Positions 32,172 to 36,119 of a stretch of DNA of 36,119 nt are shown here, piece after piece. The stretch lies in assembly GCA_038251135.1 (NCBI GenBank), contig JBBSBR010000008.1, forward strand, positions 1-36,119, written 5' to 3'. The notes below the pieces were generated by a model that made no database searches, had not been told where the DNA came from, and worked only from the letters and a program-made list of their open reading frames with translations. Every line of letters begins with the position of its first letter. Positions within the stretch are counted from its first letter, which is position 1. The position numbers and the translations under genes were made by a program. The DNA comes from JBBSBR01 sp038251135 (lineage in GTDB: Bacteria; Patescibacteriota; Saccharimonadia; UBA4664).

Positions 32172-32177
32172 ATTGTA
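32172..32177 (-). promoter_or_regulatory. Extended -10 box directly before a leaderless start (helicase)
   Basis: TACAAT on the minus strand preceded by TGA (extended -10), with 7 nt to the ATG at 32164. No ribosome site. Confidence 0.5.
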
Positions 32178-32179
32178 TC

Positions 32180-32443
32180 AGCCTCTATCCGCCAAATCCC
32201 ATTTGTCGTTCAAATATTATTCGCGATATTCACTCGCCCCTAAGCGCCCAGCTTCAAGGCCCCCCCCGAGGGGATACTGCTAATCCTTAAGTGCCGGTCG
32301 AATGCGCCTGCGGACCCGTCTTAGGTTCATTAAATCAGGAATAAAATGCTGCGCACTACGCCGGCTGAGTGATTCAAGCCCAACCAACGCCGCCTGAAAA
32401 GCGTACCTTTCCAGGCGAGTCTAGTCAGCCAAATCATAAGTGG
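32180..32443. other. Intergenic stretch without a gene
   Basis: About 260 bp between divergent genes. There is a run of seven C (32261-32267). I see no coding frame, terminator or array in it. Confidence 0.4.
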
Positions 32444-32449
32444 TATAAT
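32444..32449 (+). promoter_or_regulatory. -10 box of the gene at 32472
   Basis: Perfect TATAAT. Predicted leader about 16 nt containing GAGG (32461-32464), 7 nt before the TTG start. Confidence 0.6.
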
Positions 32450-32471
32450 AACGCTATCTAGAGGTATCTCA

Positions 32472-34523
32472 TTGTCTGACTTGATTACCCGTACAGCCAG
32501 ACTAGTCCCCTACGCCAAGCGTCCGCGCCAGGTGCCTAACTTCGTGACCGCCTACGCCTATGAGCCACTTCCCGACGATCCTGCCGAACCGCTCGGCAAT
32601 CTCTACGTCGTAATCGAGGTACTCGTGAGCGGTCGATCCAGCGAAGAGGTGGCCGATTTGGTAATCTCGTCCCTTGGCGACCACTACTATAACCAGCCGG
32701 GTGAAACCACTCCTACGCTCGACCGTTTCGAGACGGCTATCAAGGCCACCAACCACTCGCTGAGCGAGTATGTAAACGACGGCAATGCCTCGTGGATCGG
32801 CAAGATGAGCGCCGTGGCCGCGGTCCAAGTCGGCAATGAACTGCATTTGGCCCAAACCGGCTCGGCAGAAGCTTACCTGTACCGCGGCAAAGCCTCGACC
32901 CGCGTCACCAGCGGCAATGCCTCGCGAACCTCCAGCCCGACCAAAACCTTCGGTTCGATCGCCAGCGGCCAGTTGGAGGCCGGTGACCGGCTGCTCATGG
33001 CGACCCCCGCCCTCATCCATCAGATATCCCTCACCCGGTTGCACTCCGTCGTGATGGCCACCAGCCCGAACACCGCCATCGCCGAAATCTCCGAGCTCCT
33101 GCGGGGTACTTCGAGCGACCGCATATCGGCGCTCGTAATCGAACTGACGACCCCGGAATTGGCGGCGTTGCAGGTGCGAAGCGACGAACCGGACGAAATT
33201 CAGCTCGGTACCCCCGAAAACGCCCTGGATGCCGCCAGAATGGCAACCTCGCCGATCGCGGCAGCCACCGTTGCTTCGTCCAAAATCGTCGGGGCGAAGG
33301 CCAAGATCGGCTGGCAGCGGGCGCAACCGTTCCTTCAGCGCTGCGGGTTTATGGTTGCCGGGTGGTTGCGCCGCTTCCTGACCGGCAAAGGCGCCCCCCG
33401 ACGCCTCGGCATAGCCGTGATTGCAATATTGATCATTGCCGGCACTCTGGCATGGAACGGCAGCCGGAGCGCCAGTCTAAAATCGATTATGAATCAGTAC
33501 TCATCGACCTATCAACTCTACCAGGAGGCCAATCAGGATCTGGCCAACGATCAGAAAGACGCCGCCCGAACCGCTCTCAATCAAGCCAACGTTCAGATCG
33601 CATCAATCGTGAAGTCGCCGAACCGTAAGCGTCTCGACGCCAAACTTGGCGCCACCGATCTGCCTCAGGGCGAACCGACCACCGTTGCCGGACTCAGCGC
33701 CCTGATAACCGATGCTCTCAATAATCTGGACGGTTTAAGCGTTGTAAATCCTACAACTGTTGTATCATTTTCGCAGATCAAAAATGCAAAACCAACTCAT
33801 TTTGAACTCAACACGAATAAACTCTATGCATTCGACAGTAATAATAACTCGGCCATCTACATTGTAAACACCACTACGAATTCAATCAAAACCAGTGCGG
33901 CGGATACCGCCAAACTCGGCAGCGTATTAGCTACCACCCTATCGAGCGCCAATGACGGGATCTTCATCCTCACCGCCAAACCCGCCGTCTGGTTCTACTC
34001 GTTTGCGGGCGACACCCTCGCAGAACAATCGGTGGGGATCGGCGGCTGGGAACCGGCAACTTCGATCGCCAGTTATGCCACCAACCTCTATCTCCTTGGT
34101 GACCAGGCGATCTATAAGCACCTTAAGACCATCGGCGGCTACGCCCCAAAAACCGAATACCTCACGGCAGCTCAAACCTCGGGCCTAACCGACGCCAAGG
34201 CCATCGCGGTCGATGGAGCCGTGTATGTAATATCCCCCACCGGTCTCCGCCAATACCTGGCCGGCGTGCTCAAGGCCACCGCCGTCGTGCCGGATAGCCT
34301 TAGCGGCAGTACTATTCTCAGATCGGTCAACGCCGGCAGTACCATTATCTCGTCCGACCCCAAATCGAATCGAATTGGCTACTGGGACGCGTCAAAAAGC
34401 CTTGTCTTAAGCCGACAGTTCAGCCTCAACGGCGTGAAGTCGCTCTATGATGTCACCCAAGACGCAGCCACCTCGACCGACTATGCTCTGGTCGACGGTC
34501 GCATTGTGAAGTTCACAAACTAA
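32472..34523 (+). CDS. Membrane protein with degenerate PP2C-like domain and extracellular repeat domain
   Basis: 683 residues from a TTG start (GAGG 7 nt upstream). Residues about 20-225 follow the PPM/PP2C phosphatase outline: LYVVIEVLVSGRSSEEVADLVISSL where DGMGGH would be, and VGNELHLAQTGSAEAYLYRG where the family has NxGDSRxY. The metal-binding aspartates of both motifs are missing, so it is probably an inactive pseudophosphatase. A single membrane helix lies at about 311-328 (RRLGIAVIAILIIAGTLAW), followed by a helical spacer and about 300 residues of short beta-rich repeats (SNDGIFILTAKP, YLLGDQAIYKHL, VDGAVYVISPTGL) that look like a beta-propeller outside the cell. It may pass a signal across the membrane. 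No kinase gene is in the window. Confidence 0.75.
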   Translation: MSDLITRTARLVPYAKRPRQVPNFVTAYAYEPLPDDPAEPLGNLYVVIEVLVSGRSSEEVADLVISSLGDHYYNQPGETTPTLDRFETAIKATNHSLSEYVNDGNASWIGKMSAVAAVQVGNELHLAQTGSAEAYLYRGKASTRVTSGNASRTSSPTKTFGSIASGQLEAGDRLLMATPALIHQISLTRLHSVVMATSPNTAIAEISELLRGTSSDRISALVIELTTPELAALQVRSDEPDEIQLGTPENALDAARMATSPIAAATVASSKIVGAKAKIGWQRAQPFLQRCGFMVAGWLRRFLTGKGAPRRLGIAVIAILIIAGTLAWNGSRSASLKSIMNQYSSTYQLYQEANQDLANDQKDAARTALNQANVQIASIVKSPNRKRLDAKLGATDLPQGEPTTVAGLSALITDALNNLDGLSVVNPTTVVSFSQIKNAKPTHFELNTNKLYAFDSNNNSAIYIVNTTTNSIKTSAADTAKLGSVLATTLSSANDGIFILTAKPAVWFYSFAGDTLAEQSVGIGGWEPATSIASYATNLYLLGDQAIYKHLKTIGGYAPKTEYLTAAQTSGLTDAKAIAVDGAVYVISPTGLRQYLAGVLKATAVVPDSLSGSTILRSVNAGSTIISSDPKSNRIGYWDASKSLVLSRQFSLNGVKSLYDVTQDAATSTDYALVDGRIVKFTN

Positions 34524-34542
34524 TATCGGTTATCTCCTATCC

Positions 34543-34566
34543 GTTACTTTTGCCGCCAAAAGTAAC
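34543..34566. repeat. Palindromic hairpin after the plus-strand gene
   Basis: Perfect 10-bp stem GTTACTTTTG (34543-34552) with its complement (34557-34566), 4-nt loop. No T run follows, so it is a weak terminator or an intergenic palindrome. Confidence 0.5.
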
Positions 34567-34667
34567 CGGAAGTATTGAACCTAATGGATCTTGGAGCGAC
34601 CAGACCCCGCCATGGCGTAGCCTTCCGATGCACCGTCAGTTAGGCCGTAAGGGCCAAACTAGCGAAG

Positions 34668-36119
34668 CTAAAGCCGCTCCGGGGCGTCAATGCCCAGTAC
34701 GGTAAGCCCGTCACGCAATATATCGGCGTACTTCGATACCAGTTGCAGTCGCAAACCTTCCCGCTCGTTGCCCACGACGCGGTTACCTTCGTAGAACCGG
34801 TTAAAGACCTGTGCCAATTCATAGAGATAGGTGCAGACGTGGTGCGGCATAAGCTCCGACACCGCCTGATCCAAGACGTCGGGATAGGCACTCATCTTGA
34901 GTGCCAGGATGCGTTCGCCAGCTTCAAAGGCCGCATAGGGGGTGTGGGCAGATGCTTCAACCTTGGCCAAGATACTCCGCGCTCGGGCGTGAGCGTACTG
35001 CAGATACGGCCCGCTGTTGCCTTCGAGACTCACGGATTCTTCGGGGATAAAGACCAAATCGGCGCCGATACGCTGCTTCAAGAAAGCATACTTAATGGCT
35101 CCCAGCTCCACCTGAACATTATTGCCCCGCCCGGAGCTGGCGTTTGCTTCGGCCACCAGATCGAGCACATCGACGGCCCGCAGGAAGTTCCCCTTGCGTG
35201 AGGACATCTTGACGCTGCCGGCCAGCTTCACGTTGCCGTGCGTCAGGTGCGTCGTGCGCTCAGCCAGCTCCGGAGCGAACTGCTCGATACTCTTGAGGAC
35301 GACCTTCATGTACTCGGTAATGTCATTGCCGGTGATTACGATTGAATGGTCGAAGCGGTAGTCCCGCCATTTGGCCATTATGAGGCCCACGTCCTTGGCT
35401 TCGTAAGTTGGCAGGCCGTTGGAATTAATAAACACGCGCGTATGCAGTCCGTACTTCTCGCCGTCGAAGATAACCGCTCCGCCGCTTTCTTGGTAGATCC
35501 CCTTGGCGAGCTGCTCACGAACCGTAGCCAAACCGATCGGAGCCGTCTCGCTCTCGGGATAATACTTTTCGAAGGTGCTGCCGATGCGCGCGTAGAAAGC
35601 ATCGAAATAGTCGTAGCTCCAAGCCCGGCATGTCCAGTAGATTTGCGCCAAAGGCGTTTGACGGTCGTCCGCGGCTACGATTTGGTAGATCTGCTTATTG
35701 ATATCGATGATCTCCGCCTTGGCCTGCTCGTCGTCCTCGTAGCTGGCGGTTCCTTCGACGTAGCACTTGGCCATCCACTCGGAACGTTCGGCTTCGGGGA
35801 TAGCGGCCAACTTATCGGGGTGTACTCCGCCCAAATCCTGAACGATCGACCAGATGGTCTTGCCCACGTGCAATCCAACGTCGCCGCCAAAGTTGACCGG
35901 GTGCACTTGGCCGCCGGATAGCCGGACCAGGTTCGTGATGGCGTCCCCCACCACGCTCGTGTAGAGGTGGCCGACGTGCAGAACCTTGAACGGGTTGGGA
36001 TCGGAATACTCAGTCACCACCGTCTGGCCGGCATAAGCGGCCGGCTTCGAGACGGTCGAGTCTGAGACGTACTTGCCGAGCACCTCGTCCGTGAAGGTTA
36101 TGTTCAAGAAGCCCGGTCC
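34668..36119 (-). CDS. argS: Arginyl-tRNA synthetase (5' end cut by window edge)
   Basis: About 484 codons; the frame is open to the right edge, where it reads GPGFLNITFT, a conserved internal ArgS segment, so the true start lies beyond 36119 and the TTG at 36107 is internal. It charges tRNA-Arg. HIGH motif HVGH in DPNPFKVLHVGHLYTSVVGD, and KMSSRKGN in LAGSVKMSSRKGNFLRAVD, are both intact. The C-terminal DALR-type helical domain follows (NSGPYLQYAHARARSILAK, HHVCTYLYELAQVFNRFYE). The N-terminal additional domain is off the edge. Confidence 0.96.
   Translation of the reverse strand, partial: GPGFLNITFTDEVLGKYVSDSTVSKPAAYAGQTVVTEYSDPNPFKVLHVGHLYTSVVGDAITNLVRLSGGQVHPVNFGGDVGLHVGKTIWSIVQDLGGVHPDKLAAIPEAERSEWMAKCYVEGTASYEDDEQAKAEIIDINKQIYQIVAADDRQTPLAQIYWTCRAWSYDYFDAFYARIGSTFEKYYPESETAPIGLATVREQLAKGIYQESGGAVIFDGEKYGLHTRVFINSNGLPTYEAKDVGLIMAKWRDYRFDHSIVITGNDITEYMKVVLKSIEQFAPELAERTTHLTHGNVKLAGSVKMSSRKGNFLRAVDVLDLVAEANASSGRGNNVQVELGAIKYAFLKQRIGADLVFIPEESVSLEGNSGPYLQYAHARARSILAKVEASAHTPYAAFEAGERILALKMSAYPDVLDQAVSELMPHHVCTYLYELAQVFNRFYEGNRVVGNEREGLRLQLVSKYADILRDGLTVLGIDAPERL

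Noticed and set aside
16199..32286. Shared TACTGCTAATCC core in two intergenic regions (16199-16210 inverted, 32275-32286)
   Set aside because: A 12-nt match plus a few G is expected by chance several times in a window this size; only loose similarity around it.

Overview
The window (about 36 kb, moderately GC-rich, dense short-gap operons, standard genetic code with TGA used as a stop) looks like a chromosome segment of a small monoderm bacterium of the Patescibacteria/CPR type, probably a Saccharibacteria (TM7) relative. That placement is inference from the mix: an LPQTG-type surface protein, an L,D-transpeptidase, a VirD4/HerA-like ATPase with a huge low-complexity tail, a complete F-type ATP synthase operon with a short delta subunit, a class II photolyase, and several genes that appear to be transcribed without a leader. 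No phage or insertion-sequence genes and no CRISPR array were seen.

Layout. 1-621 (minus): 5' part of gyrB, cut by the left edge. 774-2834 (plus): a two-gene unit for an LPQTG surface protein with PKD and DUF11 domains and a small two-helix membrane protein. 2914-8427 (minus): the large ATPase and a small partner. 8482-14291 (minus): L,D-transpeptidase; then, upstream, a tightly overlapping unit of small membrane protein, pheS, a 45-codon ORF, and pheT. pheT carries an NlpC/P60-like domain inside its B5 domain. 14405-15469 (plus): protein of unknown function. 15470-15919 (minus): a ~450-nt, strongly folded intergenic RNA candidate with its own promoter and terminator. 16307-18449 (minus): trpS and rmuC. 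18749-19710: an unknown plus-strand gene convergent with a marR regulator whose promoter is overlapped by a perfect palindrome. 20033-21385 (minus): class II photolyase. 21407-27679 (minus): atpB-E-F-H-A-G-D-C. 28033-28321: tRNA-Pro(CGG) with partial copies of itself alongside. 28417-28788 (plus): an unknown gene without a normal start codon. 28818-32164 (minus): a UvrD-family helicase-nuclease and a small HExxH metallopeptidase. 32472-34523 (plus): a membrane protein with a degenerate PP2C-like domain. 34668-36119 (minus): argS, cut by the right edge.

Functional themes are energy conversion (ATP synthase), aminoacylation (PheS, PheT, TrpS, ArgS, tRNA-Pro), DNA maintenance (GyrB, RmuC, UvrD-nuclease, photolyase) and cell envelope (L,D-transpeptidase, LPQTG protein, NlpC/P60 domain, pseudo-phosphatase). 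The observations most worth follow-up are the NlpC/P60 insertion in PheT, the folded RNA at 15470-15919, and the recurring arrangement in which a -10 box lies 4-7 nt before the start codon, implying leaderless mRNAs.
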